From JAAXKN01 sp050259615 (GTDB lineage: Bacteria > Bacteroidota > Ignavibacteria > Ignavibacteriales > SURF-24): a DNA stretch of 64,000 nt. Each line of letters opens with the position of its first letter. Position 1 is the first letter of the stretch. A program made the position numbers and the translations under genes. Positions 45,811-53,993 of this stretch are shown piece by piece. The stretch is taken from the NCBI GenBank assembly GCA_050259615.1, contig JBLNAZ010000101.1:56088-120087 (forward strand), in the 5' to 3' direction. The notes beneath the pieces are model-generated. The model was not told where the DNA came from, did no database searches, and worked only from the letters and a program-made list of their open reading frames with translations.

Positions 45811-48800
45811 TTACGTTTTTACAGTGCTTTCATGCCTGCTCTCTTTCAGAAAAAACTTCGTAAAGTACATTATACCCTTTATAGGTATGTACGCTTCTTC
45901 CATATGTTTTGATAAAGCATAATGAAGTTCCATGAGCTTTTTCTCGAGCAGGTAAACATGCAGCATATATTCGAGTTCTTCCTTTTCGGGCGGGAGGAGA
46001 CCGGTCTGCTGGACAGTGTCGTAGTATGACTGCATGAACACACTTCCCATCCAGAGCCACCACTGTTCAGCAAAAGTCTCCAGCACCGAAATATCCTCCG
46101 ATCTTGAGGATTTATATTCAACCAATGCCGTATAAGCGGCATAATGAAAAGACCAGATCATTCCCGCTGCATCCCTGAGAGGAGAGCGCTTCAGTTTTCT
46201 CTCGCTTATTGACTGGGCTGCAGGTCCCTCGAAATTGGTTATTACAAAATCCTTGCCCGTAAATAATACCTGATCCAAATGGTAATCCCCGTGAATGCGG
46301 ATTTTCTGTGCCTGGAGCTTCGCGTTCAGTATCCTGGAAATAAATGATAACAGGGGCTGTTCAAGAGCAAGAAGTTCCTTTGCCTCCTGCCTTATCTCCT
46401 CGTTCATCAGAGGGAGATTTTTGTTTAAGAGCCTGTATGTGCTTCTTAAAATGCTTCTGACTGACTGGTAAATAGATCGCTGGTAAAGCATTGAAAAAGG
46501 TTCAGGGCTGAATGCAGGATCGTCTTTTAATGAATAAAGTGCCAGATGCATCTCCCCGGTTCTTTTTCCGAGAAGACTGACCATTTCAATATTAATTCTT
46601 TCAACTATCTCACCAAAATAAGGAGACTCTTTCAGCTGCTCCAGATCCGACAGGAAAGAAGAAATATGCGGAAGCCCGCTTGCTTCTTCCTTCTGCGAGG
46701 CAAGCACATTATCGAAATGCTTTTTCACCACGTCAATGATGTAAGACCATCCGTCACTCTGGTAGACCACATATTCTTTAAGTACACCCAGTGTAATCGG
46801 GGGCAGACTGCTCCTGAAATACATTATTGCGCCGCCATAGGGCGGAATATTTTCAAATTCCGTTCTTGAAGTCAAAAGGTTGAGTATTTCAACTCCTGGG
46901 TTTAACCCTTCTTCGAGCTTTCTGTAAAGCTTCACCGTCAGGGTATCGCCATAAAGGATATTAATATTTCTTTTGTCGATTCTCTGGACTTGGGAGGATG
47001 TATAGATCCTTCCTCCGCTGAAGATGCTCTTTGTCCTTTTTTCAATTGTCGCCCTCAGTTCCCCGCTGGTGCCCCTGATATTGCGCCTGCGGATTAGCAT
47101 TTTAAGGAATTCCTGGCGGAAGTCCTCATCATAAATTCCGTCATAAAGCGTGTGCACCTGCCCTCCATCATTCAGGCATGCGATAGCCGCATTCGGAAAG
47201 GTCTGCGATATTTTTCTGGCCTTTTCATCATTTGCAGCCGAAAGGGGCAGGAGATACAGCTCAGGCACCCTGTCCAGATAACTGACCCTGACAATCAGCA
47301 GCACCTCATTACCCGAGGCATCCGGAATATAGATCTCCTCTTCAATCTTTACTTCCTGAATTCTCAGTCTGTCGCCTTCAAACCATTCAGACTGCTTTAT
47401 GTAGGGGCTTAAAACTATTTCTTCAAAAATCGCTCTCATTTCCCCTTTGAGTATATTTTTCCAGTTTCCTTTAACGCTGATTTCAGGAATTCTTTTCCCC
47501 TCTAAAGAAGGCGCTGCCTCTTCCTGCTTCAGTATAAACCAGTAGTAATCATATGGATTTAATGTAAGCATATATGTAGGTTCACCGATCAGCGGAAATT
47601 TGTTTCTGCTGAAGGCTTCAACAGGAATATAGCCCTGATACTTTATCAGATCCAGTTCAGCCACCTGCGGAAATCTGGAAAGATTAACAACAACCATTAT
47701 CACTTCCGATTCATACTTTCTTATAAATGCCAGCACTTTAGGATTTGCCGGAGAAAGAAATTCAAGCGTTCCGCGTCCGAAAGCTTTGTGGCTTTTTCTC
47801 ACGGCAATGGCTCTTTTCATCCACCATAGAAGACTGGAGGAACTCCTTTCCTGCACTTCCACATTTACTGCTTCATAATGGTATTCAGGATCTATTATTA
47901 CTGGCAGAAAAAGCCTCTGCGGATTGACGTCTGAAAAACCTGCATTCCTGTCGGGCGACCACTGCATGGGTGTTCTTACCCCGTTACGGTCGCCAAGATA
48001 GTAGTTATCCCCCATTCCAATCTCATCCCCATAGTAAATTATAGGAGTGCCAGGGAATGAAAACAGGAGAATATTCAGGAGTTCAATTTTTCTGCGGTTG
48101 TTTTCAACCAGCGGGGCCAGACGCCTGCGTATGCCCAGATTTATTCTTGCCCGGTTATCCTTTGCATAAAACCTGTACATATAGTCGCGTTCTTCGTCTG
48201 TAACCATTTCCAGCGTCAGCTCGTCATGATTTCTTAAGAACATGGCCCACTGGCACGATTCCGGAATTTCGGGTGTCTGTTCAAGTATGTCTATTATCGG
48301 GAAACGGTCTTCCATTTGAAGCGACATAAAAATCCTTGGCATCAGCGGAAAATGGAACGCCATCTGGCATTCATCCTCATTACCGAAATATTCCACCGCG
48401 TCCTCTGGCCACTGGTTTGCCTCAGCTAAAAGCATCTTGCTCTTAAACTTCTTTCTCACGTAGTCGTTCAGCGACTTAAGAAACCCGTGCGTCTCGGGCA
48501 GGTTTTCACAATTCGTACCTTCACGTTCATAAAGATACGGTACAGCATCCAGCCTCAGGCCGTCAACTCCCATTTCAAACCAGAAGTCCACAACCCTGAA
48601 AAAGGCTTTGTGGACATGCGGATTATCGAAATTCAGGTCGGGCTGATGCGAATAGAATCTGTGCCAGTAATATGCCTTGGCAACCGGATCCCAGGCCCAG
48701 TTGGATGTTTCAAAGTCACCGAAGATAATGCGGGCATCTTTGTACTTTTCAGGCGAATCGCTCCAGACGTAATAATCCCTCTGGACAGAACCCTGTTTGC

Positions 48801-49176
48801 TGATTCTTGCAAGCTGAAACCATCTGTGCTGGTCAGAAGTATGGTTCAAGACCAGTTCTGTTATTACTCTTATGCCTCTGCGGTGCGCCTCTTTCAGAAA
48901 ATCCTTAAAATCCTCCAGTATTCCGTACTGTGCATGAATATTATAATAATCTGCTATATCGTACCCGTCATCTTTTAAGGGGGACGGGTAGAATGGAAGC
49001 AGCCAGATAGTCGTAACTCCCAGGCTTTCAATATAATCCAGCTTTTCTAAGAGTCCCCTGAAATCTCCTATTCCATCGTTGTTGCTGTCGTGGTATGCTT
49101 TTACGTGTACCTGATAAATGATCCCATCTTTATACCACAATGGATTATCTTCCAAGAATTTCCCATCGGCGCCCAT
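45811..49176 (-). CDS. treS: Trehalose synthase fused to a maltokinase-like domain (TreS-Pep2 type)
   Basis: The 1121-residue fusion has a GH13 trehalose synthase domain (about 1-550) that interconverts maltose and trehalose, with DDGYDIADYY, ELVLNHTSD, the nucleophile Asp210 in GLRLDAVPY, Glu252 in LLAEANQWP and FLRNHDELTLEM. A maltokinase-like domain follows (about 640-1110), with HGDYHLDQ (catalytic Asp964) and the usual ERRxKRSPLRD-like element. The metal-binding D-F-E of maltokinases reads NFE here (Asn981), which may disable phosphotransfer. The start is ATG 49176 with an AAGGAGAA site; longer frames lack support. It heads the trehalose cluster. Confidence 0.93.
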   Translation of the reverse strand: MGADGKFLEDNPLWYKDGIIYQVHVKAYHDSNNDGIGDFRGLLEKLDYIESLGVTTIWLLPFYPSPLKDDGYDIADYYNIHAQYGILEDFKDFLKEAHRRGIRVITELVLNHTSDQHRWFQLARISKQGSVQRDYYVWSDSPEKYKDARIIFGDFETSNWAWDPVAKAYYWHRFYSHQPDLNFDNPHVHKAFFRVVDFWFEMGVDGLRLDAVPYLYEREGTNCENLPETHGFLKSLNDYVRKKFKSKMLLAEANQWPEDAVEYFGNEDECQMAFHFPLMPRIFMSLQMEDRFPIIDILEQTPEIPESCQWAMFLRNHDELTLEMVTDEERDYMYRFYAKDNRARINLGIRRRLAPLVENNRRKIELLNILLFSFPGTPIIYYGDEIGMGDNYYLGDRNGVRTPMQWSPDRNAGFSDVNPQRLFLPVIIDPEYHYEAVNVEVQERSSSSLLWWMKRAIAVRKSHKAFGRGTLEFLSPANPKVLAFIRKYESEVIMVVVNLSRFPQVAELDLIKYQGYIPVEAFSRNKFPLIGEPTYMLTLNPYDYYWFILKQEEAAPSLEGKRIPEISVKGNWKNILKGEMRAIFEEIVLSPYIKQSEWFEGDRLRIQEVKIEEEIYIPDASGNEVLLIVRVSYLDRVPELYLLPLSAANDEKARKISQTFPNAAIACLNDGGQVHTLYDGIYDEDFRQEFLKMLIRRRNIRGTSGELRATIEKRTKSIFSGGRIYTSSQVQRIDKRNINILYGDTLTVKLYRKLEEGLNPGVEILNLLTSRTEFENIPPYGGAIMYFRSSLPPITLGVLKEYVVYQSDGWSYIIDVVKKHFDNVLASQKEEASGLPHISSFLSDLEQLKESPYFGEIVERINIEMVSLLGKRTGEMHLALYSLKDDPAFSPEPFSMLYQRSIYQSVRSILRSTYRLLNKNLPLMNEEIRQEAKELLALEQPLLSFISRILNAKLQAQKIRIHGDYHLDQVLFTGKDFVITNFEGPAAQSISERKLKRSPLRDAAGMIWSFHYAAYTALVEYKSSRSEDISVLETFAEQWWLWMGSVFMQSYYDTVQQTGLLPPEKEELEYMLHVYLLEKKLMELHYALSKHMEEAYIPIKGIMYFTKFFLKESRHESTVKT

Positions 49177-49260
49177 TAAATTCTCCTTATACACAAATAT
49201 TTTCCGGTATGGAAAGAGGCTGTATATCAACCCTTTATGAAATATTAATAGCTGTCCTAG

Positions 49261-49302
49261 CCGCGGAATAAAACCCGATGCCCTTTTTCTGTAATTCCGC
49301 GG
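49261..49302 (-). repeat. GC-rich inverted repeat in the treS leader
   Basis: Nine-base perfect arms (CCGCGGAAT with ATTCCGCGG) flank a 24-base loop, 85 bases upstream of the treS start. It may be an mRNA hairpin or an operator; no partner is known. Confidence 0.5.
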
Positions 49303-49482
49303 TGCAAACAGCTTTTTATTATATAAATAAATAATGCTGTAAAAATCTACTGATAAATCCGTTTCATTTAAGTGCTCCGGCAGGTCTGATTTCTATAATT
49401 ATCCATGCAGTCAGACAGAGAGAGTAAGATCTTCCGGCAGGGTATTTTTATTTGATAAAATATGGTATTTCTTAAAAAAGAA

Positions 49483-49526
49483 CTGCTTCTAATTAAATCT
49501 GTTATAATAAATTCAATTAGAAGCAG
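49483..49526. repeat. Perfect 12-bp inverted repeat downstream of the DUF892 gene
   Basis: Arms CTGCTTCTAATT and AATTAGAAGCAG enclose a 20-base loop. It lies 67 bases past the DUF892 stop on the minus strand, where it could serve as a terminator, but the following T run is weak. Confidence 0.5.
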
Positions 49527-49592
49527 ATATTATAGGAGTCACTAAATGGGTATTCCGAAATTTCTCTGTATATGCAAATTAAAATATTGCCG

Positions 49593-50090
49593 TCAGTATG
49601 CCTCCACTGCCTCAACGTTTACTTCACTTTGAGCCATCTGCGTCAGCTTATCGTCGGCAGCATATTCTTCATCCAAAGTATTCTGCAGCAGCTGTGCCAG
49701 TTTATTCATTCCCAGATGATTTGCAAAAGTCCTGGCAGTACCGTAAGAGGTGATTTCATAGTGCTCTATTTTCTGCGCTGCAGCAATGATTGCGGCATCC
49801 ATTACGTTGGGATCATTGATTTCATCCATTAACTCTTTACCTTCCTGGATTATTCCGTCTATGGCCGGGCATTTTTTAGCTTTTGGAGTCATATTAAGTT
49901 CTTTGAAGACCTTTTCAAGCCTTGTGATCTGCTTCTCGGTTTCCTTTGAATGTTGTTCAAATGTCCTTTTAAGATTGCCGGATGACACTTTCTTTATCAT
50001 TCTTGGCATCGTTTTCAATACCTGCTTTTCGGCATAGTATATATCTTTTACTGAATCAACTAAAAGGTCGTGCATTGATTTTATTGCCAT
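49593..50090 (-). CDS. DUF892 (YciE/YciF) ferritin-like protein, copy 1
   Basis: The 165-residue protein is a four-helix DUF892 member of the ferritin-like superfamily. It keeps the conserved carboxylate/His pattern (DIYYAEKQVLKTMPRM near the start, EQHSKETEKQI, KIEHYEITSYG and LLQNTLDEEYAADDKL). Members are induced by stress in several bacteria, but their biochemical role is unclear. It is preceded by an AAGGAAGGAA site and lies 20 bases downstream of the acidic protein gene, with a second DUF892 copy further upstream on the same strand. The two copies share length and motif order, so they are paralogues. Confidence 0.88.
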   Translation of the reverse strand: MAIKSMHDLLVDSVKDIYYAEKQVLKTMPRMIKKVSSGNLKRTFEQHSKETEKQITRLEKVFKELNMTPKAKKCPAIDGIIQEGKELMDEINDPNVMDAAIIAAAQKIEHYEITSYGTARTFANHLGMNKLAQLLQNTLDEEYAADDKLTQMAQSEVNVEAVEAY

Positions 50091-50109
50091 AACTATTCCT
50101 TCCTTATCT

Positions 50110-50490
50110 TTATTTCAAATCCTCGTCATCTTCAAAATCATCCTCGTCCTCATCTTCTTCTATATCGAAGTCGCCCTCTATCTCCTCCCCTTCAAGGTCC
50201 TCGTCAAAGTCCTCGTCGTCTTCTAAATCCTCGTCGTCTTCATCAACTTTTTCTTTTTCCTCGTCAAAGGCTTCATCTTCCAGACCCTTATCCAGGAGGT
50301 CATCTTCCTCGTCTTCAAAGTCCTCATCATCAGTAAATTCATCCATATCAGGCTGCATGATCTCCTCATCATCATCCATTTCATCATCGTCCGGATCGCT
50401 TCCGGGCAGTGAGGCACACGTGTGCTTGAAATACGTCAATGCAAGAAGATATCTTAAGCTATTAACCTGAGTATTTAACAACCACATCAT
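50110..50490 (-). CDS. Extremely acidic low-complexity protein, unknown function
   Basis: A 126-residue protein whose first 30 residues are ordinary (MMWLLNTQVNSLRYLLALTY, then a Cys) and whose remainder is almost entirely Asp and Glu with scattered Phe, Leu and Ile (DDDEMDDDEEIM, EDEEDDLLDKGL, EDEDEDDFEDDEDLK end). A good GGAGG site 7 bases before the ATG supports real translation; other frames of this region give only shadow ORFs. It lies between the two DUF892 genes on one strand. Such polyacidic tracts can bind metals, basic proteins or DNA-binding factors. No family is recognised. Confidence 0.7.
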   Translation of the reverse strand: MMWLLNTQVNSLRYLLALTYFKHTCASLPGSDPDDDEMDDDEEIMQPDMDEFTDDEDFEDEEDDLLDKGLEDEAFDEEKEKVDEDDEDLEDDEDFDEDLEGEEIEGDFDIEEDEDEDDFEDDEDLK

Positions 50491-50629
50491 CTCTTAACCT
50501 CCAAATCATTTATATATTTAGAAATTTTATTCAGGATGAAACCGGTTCGTGAACCCTGCCCGGAAAACAAAGCCTGCAATATTTATCCATTCTTAACGCA
50601 GCTCCGGAAAGTGCTGCATTTTAAGCTCT

Positions 50630-51121
50630 CTATTTTTTGGCTTCCACATTAATACTGTTGACGGCCAGCTCAGTGAGTTTTTTGTCCGTTTCCTTTTCCT
50701 CATCAAGTGTATTCTGCAGCAGGTCTCTCGAATCTTCATCTCCCAATATTTCCGCATATGTTCTCACAACGCCGTAAACGGCAATTTCATAGTGCTCGAT
50801 TCTCTGCGCCGCAGCAATTAAGCCGGCATCCTTTACTTCAGGATCCGCAGCCTGGCTCATCATCTGTTGACCCTCACGTATGATGCCCTCCATACCCACA
50901 CAGGTTTTTCCTTCCGTAGGTTCATTCATATTGCGGAATATTTCTTTCAGTCTGTCTAACTGACGCTTGGTAACGTCAAGGTGTTCATTAAAGGCATTCT
51001 TCAGTTCTTTAGAAGAAGCTGACTGAATCATTTTGGGCATGGCATCAATGATTTGGCTTTCAGAACTTACCAGATCTCTTAACTCATCCAGATATAACTT
51101 TTTCAGCGAATCGACTTGCAT
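50630..51121 (-). CDS. DUF892 (YciE/YciF) ferritin-like protein, copy 2
   Basis: The second DUF892 paralogue, 163 residues from the ATG at 51121, which lies 7 bases after a GGAGG site; an ATG at 51127 is only 1 base from that site and is disfavoured. Conserved features are LYLDELRDLVSSESQIIDAMPKM, the AAAQRIEHYEIAVYG helix and the LLQNTLDEEKETDKKL end, all matching copy 1 in order. It is the first gene of the DUF892-acidic-DUF892 run; a 139-base gap without a gene lies before the acidic gene, so separate promoters are possible. Confidence 0.88.
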   Translation of the reverse strand: MQVDSLKKLYLDELRDLVSSESQIIDAMPKMIQSASSKELKNAFNEHLDVTKRQLDRLKEIFRNMNEPTEGKTCVGMEGIIREGQQMMSQAADPEVKDAGLIAAAQRIEHYEIAVYGVVRTYAEILGDEDSRDLLQNTLDEEKETDKKLTELAVNSINVEAKK

Positions 51122-51289
51122 ATTCATTCCTCCTTAGTTTATAACTCGTTACTCATTTTAATATATTTTTTTTGCTAAAAATGTCAAGATAATTACGTCT
51201 TCAGGCTAAGCAGAAATTAAGCTCTTAATAGTTGCAGGAATTTATCCGGATATTTTTCTCTGTTCTTATCCTACTAATTACTATCGCAT

Positions 51290-52057
51290 TTACCTGCAGC
51301 AGTCTTCACTTGGAGGCTGGTTCATCTCAGACTTCAATCCGGCTTGTTTAATGTGGGCTGATTTTAAGTGGTTTCCATTCATGCTCATGGAGAGTTTTGG
51401 ACTAAGATATGGAATTCCAAGATCCAGTCCGCGTAAGATAAAAACGGCTCCAAGCAGCAAAGCAAGAAATGGAACTATGCGGTTTAAGTTTCTTCTGAAA
51501 CCGATACCGGCATAATGCCCAATAAGAGATACTGTAAACATGAGCGGCAGCGTGCCAAGACCAAAAAATGCCATAAAAATCATTCCGCTTGCCAGCCCGG
51601 CCGAAGCAACTGCACCTGCAAGCCCCACATAAACAAGTCCGCAGGGAAGCAAGCCGTTTAGAATGCCGAGTAATAATAAGGAATGCGCTGAATTCTTATT
51701 TAACAATCTCCCTATAAATCCCTGCAGCTTTTTATTGTAGAATCCGAATACGGGAAGTCTGCTTATTTTATTTTTATTTTTTCGGGGAAGGATTACCAGA
51801 AATACTATTCCTGCTCCAAGCAAAACCGACATATTCTGCTGAAATCCGTACAGGACTGCAGCACTGCCAAGCGTGCCGAAGAGAAAGCCAAGAAAAATAT
51901 ATGACGTTATTCTCCCGGCGTTGTAGATAATTCTTCCGGTATAAATACTCAGCCTGCTTTTTGAGCATGCGGGCACTGCAAGCAAAAGTGGTCCGCACAT
52001 GCCGGCACAGTGCAGGCTTCCTGCCAGTCCAATCAGAAATGCGCTCCAGAGTTCCAT
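51290..52057 (-). CDS. TauE/SafE-type membrane protein of the cbb3 oxidase cluster
   Basis: The 255-residue membrane protein has about seven predicted transmembrane segments and the HCAGMCGP motif (about 17-24) that marks the COG2836 branch of the TauE/SafE superfamily. Members next to cco genes are probably copper or sulfur transporters needed for oxidase maturation. The C-terminus (about 215-255) is a hydrophilic tail with MSMNGNHLKSAHIK and two Cys. It is the last gene of the cbb3 cluster and follows ccoH by 26 bases. The exact substrate is not visible in the sequence. Confidence 0.8.
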   Translation of the reverse strand: MELWSAFLIGLAGSLHCAGMCGPLLLAVPACSKSRLSIYTGRIIYNAGRITSYIFLGFLFGTLGSAAVLYGFQQNMSVLLGAGIVFLVILPRKNKNKISRLPVFGFYNKKLQGFIGRLLNKNSAHSLLLLGILNGLLPCGLVYVGLAGAVASAGLASGMIFMAFFGLGTLPLMFTVSLIGHYAGIGFRRNLNRIVPFLALLLGAVFILRGLDLGIPYLSPKLSMSMNGNHLKSAHIKQAGLKSEMNQPPSEDCCR

Positions 52058-52083
52058 CCGTGTTTCCTGTTTGCTGCTTAAAC

Positions 52084-52524
52084 TTATTGAATATTTATGA
52101 TTTTCTCGTTCAGGTATTCCGTGCTGCCTGCTTTCCAGTTCATCTCAATTTTCCAGAGCCCTTTTCTTTTTCCGCGGAAGCTTACCATCTGCGCAAAATC
52201 AGGATATATCTGCAAGGGAATCCTGAAATCATTTTTCCTGTCTGAAGGACGGAAGAATATTATCTCCCCTGTAATATTTTCTTTGATCGACCTGGGAAAT
52301 GAGACATTTACTTTTTCATCCTCGCTCCGGAATTCCACCTGTTCCCTTAATGCGCTTGTGCGTTTAAGCTTTTCAATTTTCTCCTGGAACCTGATCTCAT
52401 CATTATAATATTCCCCTGAGACCAGATCAACATCCTGCCCCATATAAAAAGCCACCATTGAAAGAATCCCGGCAACAAACAAGCCGTAAAAAAGAAAGAT
52501 ATTTGTTCCCCAGTGAAATTTCAT
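52084..52524 (-). CDS. ccoH: FixH/CcoH family cytochrome oxidase assembly protein
   Basis: The 146-residue protein has one N-terminal transmembrane segment (about 6-28) and a periplasmic domain. Its signature is the MGQDVDLVSGEYYNDEIRFQEKI stretch at about 28-50, matching the conserved LVSGNYYxxxxxYQ region of FixH. The domain ends in beta-strands (GLWKIEMNWKAG). CcoH helps assemble cbb3 oxidase together with CcoG and CcoI. It lies 36 bases downstream of ccoG and 26 bases upstream of the TauE/SafE-like gene. Confidence 0.88.
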   Translation of the reverse strand: MKFHWGTNIFLFYGLFVAGILSMVAFYMGQDVDLVSGEYYNDEIRFQEKIEKLKRTSALREQVEFRSEDEKVNVSFPRSIKENITGEIIFFRPSDRKNDFRIPLQIYPDFAQMVSFRGKRKGLWKIEMNWKAGSTEYLNEKIINIQ

Positions 52525-52560
52525 TTTACCAATACCCCATTATGATGTTCTGTTTATGCT

Positions 52561-53967
52561 TTACTCTGCTTTTCCTAAAAACGACGTTGTGATTTCACTT
52601 ACTTTTTTATCTCCCGCATATACCGATATTTTAAGAGGCGTAATAAGACTTTTAAGGCTTTTCTCATTTAACACAACAAGAAGCTTTGCCTCTGTAATAG
52701 CCTGGGTTCTGGATATCAGCCTGTCGTAACCAATAACCTTAATCTCACCTTCTGCCCCTTGAAGCTTCAGGATAACTGGTGCATCACTGACAGTCTTGTT
52801 TGTCACCTTTAAGTCGTAAAGATTGCTTATCCTGCTTCCCGGCTGCTCCTGCGATAAAAGTCCCGGTGTTCTTAATATGCTCACATCATAGTCCGTTCTT
52901 GTCAAAAGCATATAGGCGATGATGCCGGTTAAGACTGCAATAACTGAGCTGTAGAAAGCAGCTCTTTGAGAAAACCTGAATCCTGTTTTCTCTTTTATCC
53001 CTTTAAGCGAGGCATAGCGTATGAGTTCTTTTGGCCTTCCTGTTTTCACCATAACCGTGTCGCATGCATCTATGCAGGCGGTACAGTTTATGCATTCCAG
53101 CTGTGTGCCGTTTCGTATATCTATGCCCGTTGGACAAACATCCACGCACATCCGGCAGTCCACGCAGTCCCCTTTTTCCCTTTTTACTTCAGACTTCTTT
53201 ATCTTTCCTCTCGGCTCACCGCGCGTATAGTCGTAGGCAATTACAAGTGAATTCTCATCCAGAAGCACACCCTGCAGCCTTCCATAGGGACATACCAGAA
53301 TGCACGCCTGCTCGCGGAACCATGCAAATATACCATAGAATACAAGAGAGAATACTGTAATTGATACAAGTCCTGCCAGATGTTCCCCGGGAGGGTCAGT
53401 TACAATCTTAAAGAGTTCATCAGTCCCGATAATCCACGCCAGGAATGTATTTGCAACAAGAAATGAAAGAATAAAAAAGATTGCATTCTTAGAACCTTTT
53501 TTAAGAACTTTTTCAGCAGTCCATGCAGACTTATTAAGCGCCTTCTGCTTTGAGGCGTCACCTTCAATCCAGTATTCTACTTTTCTGAATACCATCTCCA
53601 TAAACACCGTCTGTGGACACACCCAGCCGCAGAAGACTCTTCCAAATACAGCAGTAAAAAGAAATACAAATAGCACGAGCGCAATCATTGCGAGCATGAG
53701 TATAAAGAAGTCGTGGGGACCGAAAACTGTTCCCAGTATAATAAACTTCCTCGCCGGTATATTAAAAAGAAAAACGGGATTTCCCTGATGCCTTAAAAAA
53801 GGAGCACCAAAGAAAAACAGAAGCAGAAGAACACTCGTAATTGTCCTTGCCGTGTAAAACTTTCCTTTGGGCTTTTTAGGATATATCCAGTTTCTTTTTC
53901 CCTCTTTGTTTACAATACCCAGGGAATCCCTGAACTCCTGGCTTTTATCTGAAACTATCTGACTCAT
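52561..53967 (-). CDS. ccoG: Cytochrome c oxidase accessory protein CcoG (FixG/RdxA)
   Basis: CcoG is a membrane Fe-S protein that reduces copper(II) for delivery to the cbb3 oxidase. The 468-residue protein has several transmembrane segments and the cysteine motifs CGWVCPQTVF (about 122), CPYGRLQG (about 225), and two 4Fe-4S clusters CVDCRMCVDVCPTG and CINCTACIDACDTVM (about 270-310). A C-terminal Ig-like domain of about 100 residues follows. This is the normal CcoG architecture. It lies 26 bases downstream of ccoP. Confidence 0.95.
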   Translation of the reverse strand: MSQIVSDKSQEFRDSLGIVNKEGKRNWIYPKKPKGKFYTARTITSVLLLLFFFGAPFLRHQGNPVFLFNIPARKFIILGTVFGPHDFFILMLAMIALVLFVFLFTAVFGRVFCGWVCPQTVFMEMVFRKVEYWIEGDASKQKALNKSAWTAEKVLKKGSKNAIFFILSFLVANTFLAWIIGTDELFKIVTDPPGEHLAGLVSITVFSLVFYGIFAWFREQACILVCPYGRLQGVLLDENSLVIAYDYTRGEPRGKIKKSEVKREKGDCVDCRMCVDVCPTGIDIRNGTQLECINCTACIDACDTVMVKTGRPKELIRYASLKGIKEKTGFRFSQRAAFYSSVIAVLTGIIAYMLLTRTDYDVSILRTPGLLSQEQPGSRISNLYDLKVTNKTVSDAPVILKLQGAEGEIKVIGYDRLISRTQAITEAKLLVVLNEKSLKSLITPLKISVYAGDKKVSEITTSFLGKAE

Positions 53968-53993
53968 AAATCTTTCTTGCTTGTTAGAACACT

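Larger units (their letters stand above)
49177..49592. other. Intergenic region upstream of treS
   Basis: No substantial gene was found in these 416 bases between treS and the first DUF892 gene. Two perfect inverted repeats lie here: arms 49261-49269 with 49294-49302, and arms 49483-49494 with 49515-49526. The first falls in the presumed treS leader. Confidence 0.6.

Noticed and set aside
50223..50417. Basic Met/Lys/Arg/Trp-rich frame inside the acidic gene
   Set aside because: It is the other reading frame of the Asp/Glu codon repeat; the acidic frame has the ribosome-binding site and start.
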